From NCBI RefSeq assembly GCF_963678635.1, contig NC_087063.1, positions 5,674,386 to 5,738,385 of the forward strand: a stretch of 64,000 bases of DNA. The letters are read 5' to 3'. The translations under genes were made by a program, and so were the position numbers. How positions within the stretch are numbered: the first letter of the stretch is position 1; the number at the start of each line of letters is the position of its first letter. Of this stretch, positions 43,224 through 54,560 are shown piece by piece. This DNA is from Symsagittifera roscoffensis (taxonomy: Eukaryota; Xenacoelomorpha; Acoela; Convolutidae). The notes under the pieces were generated by a model, which saw only the letters and a list, made by a program, of their open reading frames with translations, made no database searches and had not been told where the DNA came from.

Positions 43224-45180
43224 ATGAACAAAAAACTATTCGCCATGAACAAGAGAGACGAGATCAGCGAAGCGCTATATACAGGGTTTAGATCAACGGG
43301 GGCGGAGCCGGCTAAACTGTATGGATTAGCAAGCCTAAGCAAGGCACACCAGTTCGTCCTCTCCTTTCTTTACCTTAATAGCTCATATGACCACCTAAAT
43401 GAAACATTGGCAGAACACTTTGATAAAATTGAGGGGGCAAATATAGAAACTAACACTCAAATGGCCAGGGAGATCTCGGAGAAAACAGAATTGGACTCTA
43501 CTGAGAGTACAATTTCCCCTGACGTAAAGAGTTCGTAACCTAATGTCTTGCTCAAGGAAGCTGTTGAAATAATCCTGAGAAAATTATATGAGCAAATCAA
43601 TCCACCTGAAATATCTCGCTAAACTATGAAATAACTACTAAATCTGGTAGCGAGTAAGGTACACTTTTTATGCAAGGATTTGTGGTTCGTACAAAAAAAT
43701 TGTTGGCAATAGGCGCCTCCCTTGCCGTAATACATGCCAAATTGTGGCTCAAAGAATACGAACCTGCATTAAAAAAAGAAATACCAAAATTGACTGTGCT
43801 AAATGAGGATAACAAGGAAGTCTGCCCTGGATGTCAGAAAAAGGTGACATATCGAATTAAAGGGGTAGAATGCGAAGCTTGTTTGAATTGGTATCAATTA
43901 GGGTGTGGTAGCCTATTAAAATCCGAATACTTAAACATCGCTGAAACAGTATTGTATTGCATGACTTGCAAAAAACAACAAGACGCAGATAGGACTGAGA
44001 ATGGTGTTAATGTTTTTCTAAAATATGTGGACGACCTAGTTAGAACTGTCAAGGGCGATCCTGGGGTAGTCCTCAATGATGGCAATAAGTTGCGTCCGAA
44101 CTTGCAGTTCGCCTTAGAAGAGCTTGATAATAACGGCAATTTGACCTTTTTGGATTTAAATGTCAACGTGGACACTCAGGAAAAAAGGTCACATGTGGGT
44201 GGTACAAAAAACCCATTGATACCGGAACCGTTCTGATTTTTATAAGCTGCGCCCCTTTGCAAAAAAAAGAAAAGTTATTGAAGGGACGGTCCATAGATTT
44301 TTCAAAAGTACCTCAACATGGGAAAATTTTGACCAGGCATTGGAGAAAAATTGGAAACAATGGATAGAAAATCAATATCCGAAAGATTGATCGGACAGGT
44401 TAGTCTTTGAAACTCTTAACAAAATCATGGAATTAAAGAAAAATTTACAGGTGACGCATCAGAACCGAGAAAAGATAAATGGTTGAAAAACTCAACCCCT
44501 TTTTACAATGCAATATCGAAGTAAACCATCTCAACTGTAAGCTGCAAAGGTTCGTCAATTATGTGGGGCACAAATATTTTTTACAACAAGAAAACTGAAA
44601 ACATGCTTGCCATCCCTCAAAACTTCCTTTGCCAGTGAACTGAGATCCAAACTAGTGTATAAGCTTACATTTAGTGGATGCAACTCCACCTATGTCGGCT
44701 AGAAAGTCCGATATTTAGCCACGAGGTTCGATGAACACCGCAAAGAGGACCCCTCAGCAGGGCAACACTTGTTAGAATGTAATCAGGAAGTAGGCGAAAC
44801 TGCTGAGCTGAAGTCAGAGATTATAGACCAAACAGCCAACAATTAGAAGGGTTACATAGCAGTATTTAGACAATCGCGTATTCAGACTCGTCAGTTTTTA
44901 GATAAATACTGTTTCAACCAATCAGAATCGAGACAAAGAAGAAATTAATAAACAATTATTATTTATTTTGGATTATTTATGTCTTTTCTCGATTCTGATT
45001 GGTTCATACAATATTTGTCTAAATACTGACGAATATGAATACGCGGTTGTCTAAATACAGTCTGCACTCCACTTAGAAGCTACTCTCACTAGAGGCTTTG
45101 CATATTTGGAGGGAAAGGCCGAATATCAACACGCGTTGAGTTCAGAAGCCGGAAATTTCACTAAAATTGTAGCGCAGGTA
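43224..45180 (+). pseudogene. Penelope-like element relic: RT with internal PHD finger and degenerate GIY-YIG endonuclease
   Basis: RT pieces at 43224-43538 (PAKLYGLASLSKAHQ; FDKIEGANIETNT) and 43670-44236 lie in different frames. The second contains GASLAVIHAKLWLKEYE, then a Cys-rich insertion (CPGC, CEAC, WYQLGC, YCMTC) of PHD-finger type, then the palm motif YVDD near 44028 and FLDLNVNVD. Frames are lost after 44236. At 44640-44830 a GIY-YIG-like segment (NSTYVG, RYLATRFDEHRKED) is visible, with a stop inside. The last coding piece (45080-45160) is separated by an inverted-repeat insertion. RT plus GIY-YIG is diagnostic of Penelope-like elements, and this copy is dead. Confidence 0.82.
44860..45060. 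mobile_element. MITE-like inverted-repeat element
   Basis: About 201 bp with terminal inverted repeats of about 80 bp. The left end begins CAGTATTTAGACAATCGCG, and the right end reads CTGTATTTAGACAACCGCG on the minus strand. The arms meet around an AT-rich centre. It interrupts the C-terminal part of the Penelope relic. No transposase and no clear target duplication were seen, so the superfamily is not assigned. Confidence 0.75.
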
Positions 45181-46847
45181 TAAATGGATAAGTTTGAAAA
45201 ACTGACTTTCACAATCAAAAATATTCCGTTATCGAAATTTTACAACGATAAAAGTAAAAAAAAAACAGAAAAACTGAAAAAATTACAGGAAAATGTTATT
45301 AATGATTACGCAATTTATTTATGTAATTACAGTTGTTTAAATTTGATTGGTCTGCAACATTCTAGAGCAATTTAGACTTGTTTGTCATTTTTTCAGATCT
45401 TTGATCAATTTTCAATTATTATTAAAATTTTTCAATCCTGATGATGCACAAAATGTACGAAAATCTTTGAATAAACATTTTAAAATTCTATTTGGACGCT
45501 TGCCAATCGTTCTAGGATCTAGTTTTACTTTCCGTCGGAATTTACTTCAGTGCGAGTGTTACAATCTGATCCAATTCAGATGGATCAACCCTATACTCGC
45601 CTACCTCAACATAATCTCTATTTAAGCGTTCTATTTAATTTTAGAGGAAACTGGGAGGGGGTTAATTCGTTAGTGGCTCTTAAGCAGTTATTATCTTGAG
45701 TCTCGCGTCTAGTTTTCTCCGAACGATTTTGCTCCGAACGATTGAAATAGCAAAGAACGAGCGATAGCTCCGAATTTGCTCCGAACGATTGAGATAGGAA
45801 AGAACGAGCGATAGTTTCTTTGGCCCTTGAGCCAATGGCTAGAGAGTCAATCATTCTTGATCTCAAGTAAAAAGTAAATGAACGACTGTTACAACGATAT
45901 GTTGGATGTGGTCAACAAAATTGGCTGCATCTAATTTTGGCTTGTGCTCTTTTCTAAAGATCATGTTGGAATTTATTTTTGGGACGTGGTGATTCTTTAT
46001 TTTTAAGTCGCAAGTGAGGCGAATGTCAGTGCCAGTCGGTCATATTTGGAAGTTTGACCTTGAGGAATACGAACTACGTAATTTTGGGAGAAAATCTAAT
46101 TTTTCAAAAAATTCGAATTGAGCCTGTCATGCTCAACTTTCTCGCGAAAACTGAAAATACCAGAAATAGAAGATCAGAACAACCGATTTACAATCGCGGG
46201 AAAGTACTTGAAAAAAGCAGCGGGAAATTGCTATTCGCAAATTCCAGATGCAAAACAAACGCGAGTAGAGCCGTCCTATCCTGAAATTGGAGAATGAGTG
46301 ATTATGAAAGAAGAGTATATTCATTCGAGTGGAACCAGAGTTAACCCTCAGTGGAAAAGTGGACAGCTGGGGTATCCCAATGGTCCAATCCCAAAAATTA
46401 TTTCTCAAGTCAAAACTCAATTCCTTTGCTGGAATTCATTAATTACAAACTTCTTGAGTTAAAACTTAATTCCCTTCAATGCTAGAGTTGCTGATTAATT
46501 TATTTACTCAATTCTTGTGTGTGATGGTATGTGAGTACCCAATTTAGTTTTCGTGAGTGTGTTTTATGATTGTTATGTTGAGGTATGGAGAGCTTTAGGT
46601 TGATCCATCTGAAATGGATCAAAGTTCCACGGTCTAATAAAAAGTAACTGTGCGGATTGTTCCGACCCTGTTTTTAACGGCGTTCGTGTATTTTGGGTAT
46701 TTTGAGACCTAAGTATGGGAACGTTCTTATTTTCTAGAGTAGGGGGGGTATTTTGGTGGTGGCCTCTAAGCTGTAACGGGTTTTTAGTCTCATGTCGCAA
46801 GCGAACCGAATTGGCTCCGACCGTTCGAGGTAGAAAAACACAAGAGA
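45181..46847 (+). repeat. Composite LTR-like region (modules shared with elements A, B and C)
   Basis: Non-coding. Positions 45184-45410 resemble the element C LTR (37742-37950). Positions 45495-45590 (ACGCTTGCCAATCGTTC and following) resemble 52330-52400 of element B. Positions 46030-46310 resemble 34680-34960, and 46480-46847 resemble both 35820-36150 and 51050-51420. A short tandem repeat of CTCCGAACGATTG (45716-45800) with GAACGAGCGATAG is included. It is probably a solo or truncated LTR built from mobile modules. Confidence 0.6.
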
Positions 46848-47465
46848 ATCTGAAATTCCCAACCCTGTAGTTGGGTCCTGTCGGAGTAATCTCAAAGATT
46901 GCGAAACTTGCCTCCAAATATGACTGCTCAATTCTTTGTAGTTTTCGAGATATGACGTTTTTTGTGATTTTTCAAAATTTATCTGAAAACTTAAATTATG
47001 ATTAGTTTTTAAAAATCTGAAATTCCCAACCCTGTAGTTAGGTCCTGTCGGAGTACTCTCAGAGATTGCGAATCTTGCCTCCAAGTATGACTGCTCAATT
47101 CTTTGTAGTTTTTGAGATATGACGTTTTTTGTGATTTTTTCAAAATTTTTCAGAAAACTTAAAATATTAATAGTCTTTAAAAATCTGAAATTGCCAACCC
47201 TGTAGTTAGGTCCTGTCAGAGTAATCTCAAAGATTGCGAAACTTGCCTCCAAATATGACTGCTCAATTTTTTGTAGTTTTCGAGATATGACGTTTTTTGT
47301 GATTTTTTCAAAATTTTTCAGAAAACTTAAAATATTAATAGTTTTTGAAAATCTGAAATTGCCAACCCTGTAGTTAGGTCCTGTCAGAGTAATCTCAAAG
47401 ATTGCGAAACTTGCCTCCAAATATGACTGCTCCATTCTTTGTAGTTTTCGTGATAACTTTGTAGT
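46848..47465. repeat. 166-168 bp satellite, left array
   Basis: Units start at 46848, 47014, 47182 and 47350 with AATCTGAAATT, and each includes CAACCCTGTAGTT and GAGATATGACGTTTTTTGTG. They are nearly identical to each other. Open frames on the minus strand (for example 46734-47480) come from the repeat and are not genes. The array is broken at about 47451-47465 by the non-LTR element. Confidence 0.88.
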
Positions 47466-47474
47466 TTGCCGGTC

Positions 47475-48124
47475 TATCAAAACACGGAGGAGTTCTAATT
47501 GGCATCAACGCCAACATACCACATAACCGCATTGATACAGGCATGCAAGACTGCGTAATGGTTCAACTCAAGATATCTGTACCAATACTTGTCTGCTATA
47601 TATATTGTGCCCCTGTGTATAGCCCATACCGATGGTCACTAGATTAACTTAACTCATTGCTGAACTTAATAAAAGCAACACAACGCGAGCAAGGCATACA
47701 AAATCTTGTCATTGTTGGAGATATCAACTTCTCGTGTACAAATTGGAAATCACTCTCATCAAAATGCGAGTACGAACAAAGCATCCTAGACAACTTCCAG
47801 GAATTAAACCTGGAACAACTCATCATAACCGATGCTGGAAAGAGCCTGGATATCCTGCTCTGCAACAATCCTGATATCATACTAGACGTATACATGGACA
47901 ATCGGCTCAAAAACGACTTCACCTCAGATCACCCACCTTACGGCTCAAAGTTACATATGAATCACAAAATAAATCACGAAAGTGTCCCTCTACCCTCCCA
48001 AAAGTACGAATTTTCAGGCTTTGCCTTCAAAAAAGCCAACTGGAACGAAATCAACGAATATGTGCGAGAGCACCACTTCAACCCATACTGCTACAGCAAC
48101 GTTGATCTCCTGGTAGTGGTATAA
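47475..48124 (+). pseudogene. APE-type endonuclease, C-terminal half
   Basis: Coding begins at the truncation point (GGVLIGINANIP). A stop occurs near 47640, then the frame runs on to 48124. VGDINF and SDHPP correspond to the catalytic GDxN and SDH blocks of apurinic-type endonucleases in non-LTR elements. DILLCNNPDII lies between them. The N-terminal catalytic residues are missing because of 5' truncation. Confidence 0.75.
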
Positions 48125-48218
48125 TTGGATCTACGGTATTATAGTCAAACACATACCCCGAACAACCCAACATAGGAAACATCTAGCGCCCTGGGTTCCT
48201 CCCACGAGCTCAAACCTC

Positions 48219-48737
48219 ATGAAAAATGTAGAAACTCTCAGACGCCAAAGTAAAACAAATACCCTAAAGATCCAGCAATTACAAACTGAATTGTCCTTAT
48301 CGCTCTCAGCTGACCAATGCAATCATGAAACAGAAATTTCCAAGTCTGGAATCTTCTCAAACGTCCAAAAATACCTCAAAACTATCATGAAAACAAGCTC
48401 AATCCCAACTGAAGTATTTCTTGACGATAAGTCAGCTAATACCGATATCGAAAAAGCCGAATTATTTAATCAGTACTTCCAATCCGTTTTCAGTAAGAAT
48501 CACCACGATTATACTCTCACAGAGGGACAGCCCAAGCTGTCGATTATTCATTTCTCAGAACTAGAAATACAACTCGTTCTCCAATCGCTGGACGAGAGCA
48601 AGGCCAAAGGACTTGACCGTATGGGGAACAACCTGCTCAAAAATTATCAGACTCCCTACCAAAGTCACTGCATCTCATATTCAACACAATTTCAAGCAAA
48701 TGCTACTTCCCATCATTCTGGAAAACAAGCGAAATAA
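48219..48737 (+). pseudogene. Linker and RT N-terminus of the non-LTR element
   Basis: 172 codons between endonuclease and RT. A helical linker leads to an RT N-terminal block (SKAKGLDRMGNNLLK), which stands where such elements usually have a K-x-PGPDGI motif. A frameshift near 48640-48760 separates it from the main RT frame. Confidence 0.65.
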
Positions 48738-48766
48738 TCCCCATATTTAAAGAAGGGAACAAACAA

Positions 48767-49912
48767 ATGGTAGATAATTACAGGCCGATCAGCCTCCTCG
48801 TAGCAGTATCCAAAGTCCTCGAAAAACTTATTTTCGACAGAATGTACCCAATCTTATCCACCGCATTGTCCCAATCTCAACACGGTTTTCGGCAAAGACG
48901 CTCATCTATAACAAACCTAATCGAATACCTGCACGAAATGTTTGTGAACTTTGACAATAGCAACTGCCACTTCCTAGCGTCATTTTACCTCGACTTCCAG
49001 AAGGCTTTTGACAAAGTCAATCACAATATAACGATCGAAAAACTCAACAGAGCTGGAATAACAGGCCCAATATTGGATCTAATCAAAAGTTACCTGACCG
49101 GTCGAACCCAAACAGTACGCATCGGCAGCTCGGTCTCAAGCCAACTGCCAATTTATAGTGGAGTGCCGCAAGGATCTATTCTAGGGCCACTCCTTTTCTT
49201 AGTATACATCAACGACTTGCCAAAATGTGTCATGTCATCGTCCTACGGCTATGGGGATGACTATAAAATTATGGGCACCGACCCGACTACCCTGCACATC
49301 GATATTAGAAAAGTCTGGAAGTGGTGTGAAACCAATGAAATGCGCCTCAATATGACCAAGAGCAAAACACTAGTAATTAAGGGCGAGTGCAACCTAAGCA
49401 TATTCTCGTACAAATTCGAACAGCCTAACGAACTTAAAGATCTTGGAATGATAATGTCAAAAAATCTTAACTGGACTTCTCATGCAAACACTCGTGCGAG
49501 CAAAGCACTGAAGGCCCTATACTGCATCAAAAGAAACTTATCGTCTGCCACAACCATGAACAACAGGAAAAATGCATATAAAAGCTATGTAGTACCTATC
49601 GTTAGCTATGCATCATCAGTATGGAAACCCTCAAAGCAAGATCTTGCCACCTTAGAAAAAGTGCAACAGAGAGCAACGAAATGGATACTTGGAAATAAAC
49701 AAATTCCTTATAAATCGAGGTTAACCACTCTTCAAATTCTTCCCTTGTCTCTTTACCAAGAAATGCATGTACTACTTTTGTTCGCGAACATTCTAAGGGG
49801 AAAGACCGACCTGGAATGGTGGCGATTTATAGAAATCACTGAATCAAATCGACCGAAAACAACAAAACGTTTCAACGCGAAGAAATTTCGACTTCAAAAA
49901 ATGCAAATCTGA
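48767..49912 (+). CDS. Reverse transcriptase of the non-LTR element (fragment)
   Basis: 381 codons with the RT order NYRPISLL, HGFRQRRSSI, FYLDFQKAFDKVNH (catalytic Asp), GVPQGSILGPLLF and YGDD at about 49252. A thumb region with NLNWTSH follows. Most relatives have YADD or FADD, so the Gly is a variant. The true frame began upstream of 48767. After 49912 another frame carries the C-terminal INCGCTRC segment to about 50120. Confidence 0.85.
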   Translation: MVDNYRPISLLVAVSKVLEKLIFDRMYPILSTALSQSQHGFRQRRSSITNLIEYLHEMFVNFDNSNCHFLASFYLDFQKAFDKVNHNITIEKLNRAGITGPILDLIKSYLTGRTQTVRIGSSVSSQLPIYSGVPQGSILGPLLFLVYINDLPKCVMSSSYGYGDDYKIMGTDPTTLHIDIRKVWKWCETNEMRLNMTKSKTLVIKGECNLSIFSYKFEQPNELKDLGMIMSKNLNWTSHANTRASKALKALYCIKRNLSSATTMNNRKNAYKSYVVPIVSYASSVWKPSKQDLATLEKVQQRATKWILGNKQIPYKSRLTTLQILPLSLYQEMHVLLLFANILRGKTDLEWWRFIEITESNRPKTTKRFNAKKFRLQKMQI

Positions 49913-50205
49913 TTTCTGGCAACGCGCCTGCAGCCTGACAAACATATTTCACGATCGCCTGAAATATGAAGTCCTATTAAGTGACTCGTTTAAACCAAAA
50001 ATATCAAGAGTGTACTGGCAATTCTACGAGAAAATCTACAATGAAGTCGATACCTGCACCTGGAGAATCAACTGCGGATGCACAAGATGCTTAAACTTCA
50101 AAAAACTAAACTCATTAAACTAAAATATGATTGATCTCATAAACTTGATTCGAGAGCTAACTCCCATGGATGTATCCTAAATTCTGTTTTATTATTTATT
50201 ATGAT

Positions 50206-51049
50206 TATTATATGATGTTTTTTGCGATTTTTCAAAATTTTTTTTCTGAAAATTTAAATTATGATTAGTTTTTAAAAATGTGAATTCCCAGCCCTGTAGT
50301 TAGGTCCTGTCGGAGTACTCTCAAAAATTGCGAATCTTGCCTCCAAGTATGACTGCTCAATTCTTTTTAGTTTTTGAGATGTGACGTTTTTTGTGATTTT
50401 TTCAAAATTTTCAGAAAGTTTAAATTAGTTATTTTTCAAAATTTGAAATTCCCAACTCTATAGTTCGGTGTTGTCAGGGTACTCTAAAGAGTTGCAAATA
50501 TTGCCACATGCGACTGCTTAACGCGACTGCTCAAATGCTTTAAGTTTGCGAGATGTGACGTTTTTCGATTTTTTCAAAATTTCTCAAAGAACTTATCTAC
50601 AAAGAAATTCAAAAAATTTGAAACTACTAACTTGATGAAGATACAACCTTATTGTCAGCGTACACCCAGGCGTCTCAAATCTTGCCTCTTAATATGAATG
50701 CTCAAATCCTTTTAGTTTCCGAGATAAGATGTTTTTTTCAAATTTTTTTTTTCGGGAATCTTAGGTTAAAAAAACTCACAAAATTTTGGATTCCTAACCC
50801 TATAGTAGAGTGCTCTCAGGGACTCTCAGTGGTTGCAAATCTGGCTTCCAAATTTCTCCAGAGGCCCATTAAGTTTTCGAGATGACGCTTTTAAAATGGG
50901 AATTTCAAAAACAAATTTAAAAGTTCGAAATTACCAACCCTGTAATTGGGTGCAGTCAGAGCACACTAAAAGTTTTCAGATGTTGTTTTCAATATATGCG
51001 GTTTTTTCACGATTTGTCGAAAAATTTCGAAGCACCGAAGGTTGCTAGT
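50206..51049. repeat. Satellite, right array (diverged)
   Basis: Continues the 160-168 bp unit after the non-LTR insertion, with units recognisable near 50275, 50437, 50617, 50782 and 50919. Divergence grows to the right: the last units keep only the CCAACCCTGTA and GAGATGACG cores. No gene. Confidence 0.8.
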
Positions 51050-51480
51050 TCCCTTTAATGCTAGAGTTGCTGATTAAATTAGTTACTCCAATTCTTGAGT
51101 GTGCTGGTATGTGAGTACCCAATTAAGTTTTCTTGAGTGTGTTTTATGATTGTTATGTTGAGGTAAGGAGAGTTTCAGGTTGATCCATCTGAAATTCCAC
51201 CGTCTAATAAAAAGTATCTGTGCGGATTGTTCCGACCCTGTTTTTAACGGCGTTCATGTATTTTGGGTATTTCGAGACCTAAGTATGGGGACGTTCTTAT
51301 TTTCTAGAGTGGGGGGTATTTTGGTAGTGGCCTCTAAGCTGTAACGGGTTTTTAGTCTCATGTCGCAAGCGAACCGAATTGGCTCCGACCGTTCGAGGTC
51401 GAAAAACACAAGAGATAGTGTCCCTGACTCTTGAGCCAATGGTTATAGGGCCTATTTTTCTTTAACCTCATATGTGATGT
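51050..51480 (+). repeat. Second copy of the LTR-like module that flanks the satellite
   Basis: Matches 46480-46847 and continues to GCCAATGGTTATAGGGCC, as at 36170-36200. The satellite array is thus bracketed by direct copies of the same module. It includes the TTGATCCATCTGAAA piece and TGTTCCGACCCTGTTTTTAA. Confidence 0.75.
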
Positions 51481-52960
51481 GACATTCGACCAGAATGGCC
51501 AAAATGCAATTTATGCAGGATTCGAATTTTGAGCAGTAAGCCTTCCGAGTTGATGATTTCGAAGGATTAGCGACGTTATTGGAACGTTTAGCCAAACGAT
51601 GAGGGCTAGAATATTCTAGTATTTTAAATTTTCAAAAATTCGAATGATGACGTCACATTTCTGGGAAATGCTGAAACGGCCATTTTAACAAAAAGCGAGT
51701 GAAAAAGAGAACAACTTTATCTGTGATTGCGAACAGAACGAAAATCGAGATTAAAGAAAAACGACAACGAACTACAATAGCAGAGAACGTTCCAAGTTGC
51801 AATTATTGTGCTGCTACAATAGTTGCAAGGCCGTTGCCAACAACGGTGAAGGGTGAGAACCAGCCTTCCGGATTGGTGTGAAATTGAACTTAAGGAGCTT
51901 GATTCACTGGATTCAAGAATCCGGAAGGGTTTTGGGACTGGAACTTTTAGCCTTTTATATAAACTTTTAGCTTCTTGTCATGTCCTGAATTGAATTTAAT
52001 TAACAACTGGATTCATTTTGATAAGGATGAGAAGCTAGGAGTTGGGGGGAAAGGGTTGATCCATCTTCGATGGAGATGATGGTTTTTATCTACTGAACAA
52101 AAACAATAGTAATATAATAAGTAGTAGCCCTGTTTTTAGGAGTGACCTCGTGGTCTGGGGATACTGAGACCCAGCCATGAGCTCACTATTTTTGCATGTA
52201 ATTCAGTTAATTTGAGCGTTCTGGTCGAAGCCGGAGAGCAGTAACGTTTTTGTCGACCCGATGTAAGAAAGACCACCGAAAAGTACTGGCTTGGTAGAGA
52301 CGGTGAAAAACATGCAAAGCTCTGTTTAGACGCTAGCCAGTCGTCTTAAGACTTAGTTTTGTTATCCGTCGATATGTATCTTCCGGGCGAATGTTACATG
52401 TATGTTTTTATGGCGCTCCTGGGTGTTATTCTTTTTTAACATCATGACCGGCAGAACCGTTAACGAGCACTCCCCGCCGAGCGGATGCTCACATTAACGC
52501 CCTTAATAGGCCTAAACCGCCGGGGCGGAAGGGTAGTTCGGAACGCGGAGGCCTTCCGAATTGACGTGAATAGTTTTTTAACCTAGTTAAGACCGAAAAT
52601 TCACGAACCAGGAAGGGTGGGGGGATCGGCCGTCTCCTCGTCCCCTGAGTGGTTTGTGACCAAAAACACTTAAAGATATAAGCAAAACCAAACCAAAAGT
52701 AGTATAGTACCCAAGAAAAACAAAAAACATAAAAAAATAACCGAAAAAACCAAAAACAGTAAAAAAGTAAAAAATCAGTAGAAATCATCCCTCCAGACAA
52801 GATGTGATTCAACCCCCCCGTTTGTTGTTGATAGATATATTGTTATTACAGGCATTTATATCAGTCAGGATCGTTACGATCAGTTTTGTAGCCCGTTTGT
52901 GAGGCTTGTACTGTAGGGTTATTTGAGCATTTAAGCACGTTAATGATAAATTGCGCTCAA
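51481..52960 (+). repeat. Probable 5' LTR region of element B
   Basis: Non-coding. Positions 52026-52260 resemble the element C LTR (37447-37720): GATGAGAAGCTAGGAGTTG, then CGTGGTCTGGGGATACTGAGAC. Two hairpins with CCTTCC/GGAAGG outer arms and GTGAA/TTCAC inner arms lie at 51864-51928 and 52552-52617. An A-rich tract follows near 52680-52780, then GGATCGTTACGATC (52879-52892). The exact LTR ends and PBS could not be set. Confidence 0.5.
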
Positions 52961-54560
52961 TCCGGAAGGGTCAGCTGATTTGCGCTCAATTCGGAAGGGT
53001 CCTGGGTGAAGACCGATCCGGCAAGCAGTACAAGGAGCAACAAGAAGGGGCTCAACGACAACAACAATCGACTGTTGGGTATCGTTAACAAGTTTTGTAT
53101 CCCTTTTGGTACAAAAAGTAAGATAGTAATCTGTGGGGGGCTCGACAGTGCTGCACTGTAGTGACCCTTCACCGAACTGCGAATATCCGAGTTAAGCACC
53201 TTAATTCGGATAGTAAACAAACCCGGAGGGGTATAGTATTACTAATATTATTATTTATATAGCCTATATTAATAGTCTTATATCGTTTTTCAGTGAAAAA
53301 CAACGAAAACAGACCGGTTTTTAGGGTCAAAATAGCGATATTTTGATCCCCCAACAAGTCGCGATTTTTGAGATATCGATATTTTTTGAAACGGAAAAAA
53401 GCGCTAAGTTAGTGTGTTACATCGTAACTGCACTACTGTAATAAGTAGAACCGGTTAACTTTAGTTCGGAAGTGGTTGGAACTAGTTTGGTACCAAAAAC
53501 CAAATTTTCCCATTTTTGATAGTAAGAAACACTATAAAATCAGAAAATTTTTTGAAATCTTTGAGTTAGGACAGTAAAAATAGTTGTTCGGACAACGTCC
53601 ACTAGTGAATCTACGAGTTTTAAAACCCGCTACCCGAAAGCCTTCCGGGTTGCAGAGAAATCGAACATAACGTGTTTGATTTGGTGGATTCATCAATCCG
53701 GAGGGGTCCAGGTAGCATAGTTTTTCGCAAATTTTTTCTACAAAAGCGTTTTAGATCGGGTCTTTTGCATTGAACTAGAAGAGTACAGGCCTTGTGAGCT
53801 CAGATCAATAATTTTTAGGTCGAAAGGCTCAGATTTGCGGAAAAAGTTAGGCGGAACCTATAAGAGAGAAAATTTTTGAATTTGGAAAAAAGACGTTTTG
53901 GTTAATAACTTTGGAACTACAGAGCATATCGAGTCAATCTTGGTACCATTAGATCAGAAATTAGCTGAACTTACTAGTAGGAAAGAGAATTACTCGAAAA
54001 AGCGAACGAGAAAATTTTTTGAGTTTGTTTTTAGCAAATTACACAAATCCGGAGGGGTACACCCTTCACGTTTTATAAATTTTTCTGAAAAACCCTTATA
54101 CCCCTACCAAAAGTTGATAGCGATTGAACTAAGTGACTTAGGACAGTTCTAGACAAAAAGGGAGGGCTGAAGGCACAAGACAACCATAATAGAGTCGAAA
54201 TTAGGCAAGTGATAAGACCCTTCACCGTTAGTGTGAATTGTCAAATAAGTGCCTTAACTTCAAACCGGAGGGGTCTAGGAAAGGACCCTATACCCTTCCC
54301 AGTTAATTCAAACAGCATAAAGGCAACGCAGAACGTATCCGGAGGGGTATAAGCTGAAATTAAGAAAACTACGAAAAGCTACTTTGACAGAGCTAATGGC
54401 TCCCAATCCGGAGGGGTCGAAACTTTTCAAAGTCAGAGGGGTCCGAACCGGAGGGGTCTTATAGTTGCTAATTCGGAGGGGTCCCAATCCGGAGGGGTCT
54501 ATATTCTGACAGTCCGGAAGGGTCCTATTTGTGCCAATCCGGAGGGGTATCATTTTATTA
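52961..54560 (+). repeat. Dispersed CCGGAGGGGT motif array in the element B leader
   Basis: At least 13 copies of a decamer (CCGGAGGGGT or CCGGAAGGGT, some starting TCGG) at irregular spacing, including about 52962, 52991, 53223, 53697, 54048, 54265, 54339, 54413, 54447, 54472, 54489, 54516 and 54539. Several are preceded 50-70 bp upstream by a complementary ACCCTTC or CCTTCCGG arm, as at 53641-53705, 53164-53231, 54216-54275 and 54291-54349. All face the same way. The array sits upstream of Gag. Confidence 0.85.

Larger units (their letters stand above)
47466..50205 (+). mobile_element. 5'-truncated CR1/Jockey-like non-LTR retrotransposon
   Basis: About 2.7 kb inserted inside the satellite array. 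It begins inside an APE-type endonuclease coding sequence, contains an RT, and ends in a TTATTATTTATTATGATTATT tail. Satellite sequence resumes immediately after. The frames are broken at several points. Confidence 0.83.

Noticed and set aside
44920-44945. Nematode piRNA-type upstream motif (CTGTTTCA) in the MITE
   Set aside because: One isolated octamer inside a repeat, without the expected surrounding A/T context or a cluster of similar sites.
46734-47480. 248-codon minus-strand ORF over the satellite
   Set aside because: Its peptide is periodic with the satellite unit and has no recognised domain.
48767-49912. Group II intron or bacterial retron RT
   Set aside because: The flanking APE endonuclease, the GVPQGSILGPLLF block and the 3' simple-repeat tail fit a metazoan non-LTR element.
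52489-52812. 107-codon minus-strand ORF in the element B LTR region
   Set aside because: It lies over an A-rich tract that reads as Phe/Tyr-rich peptide in antisense and has no domain or conservation evidence.
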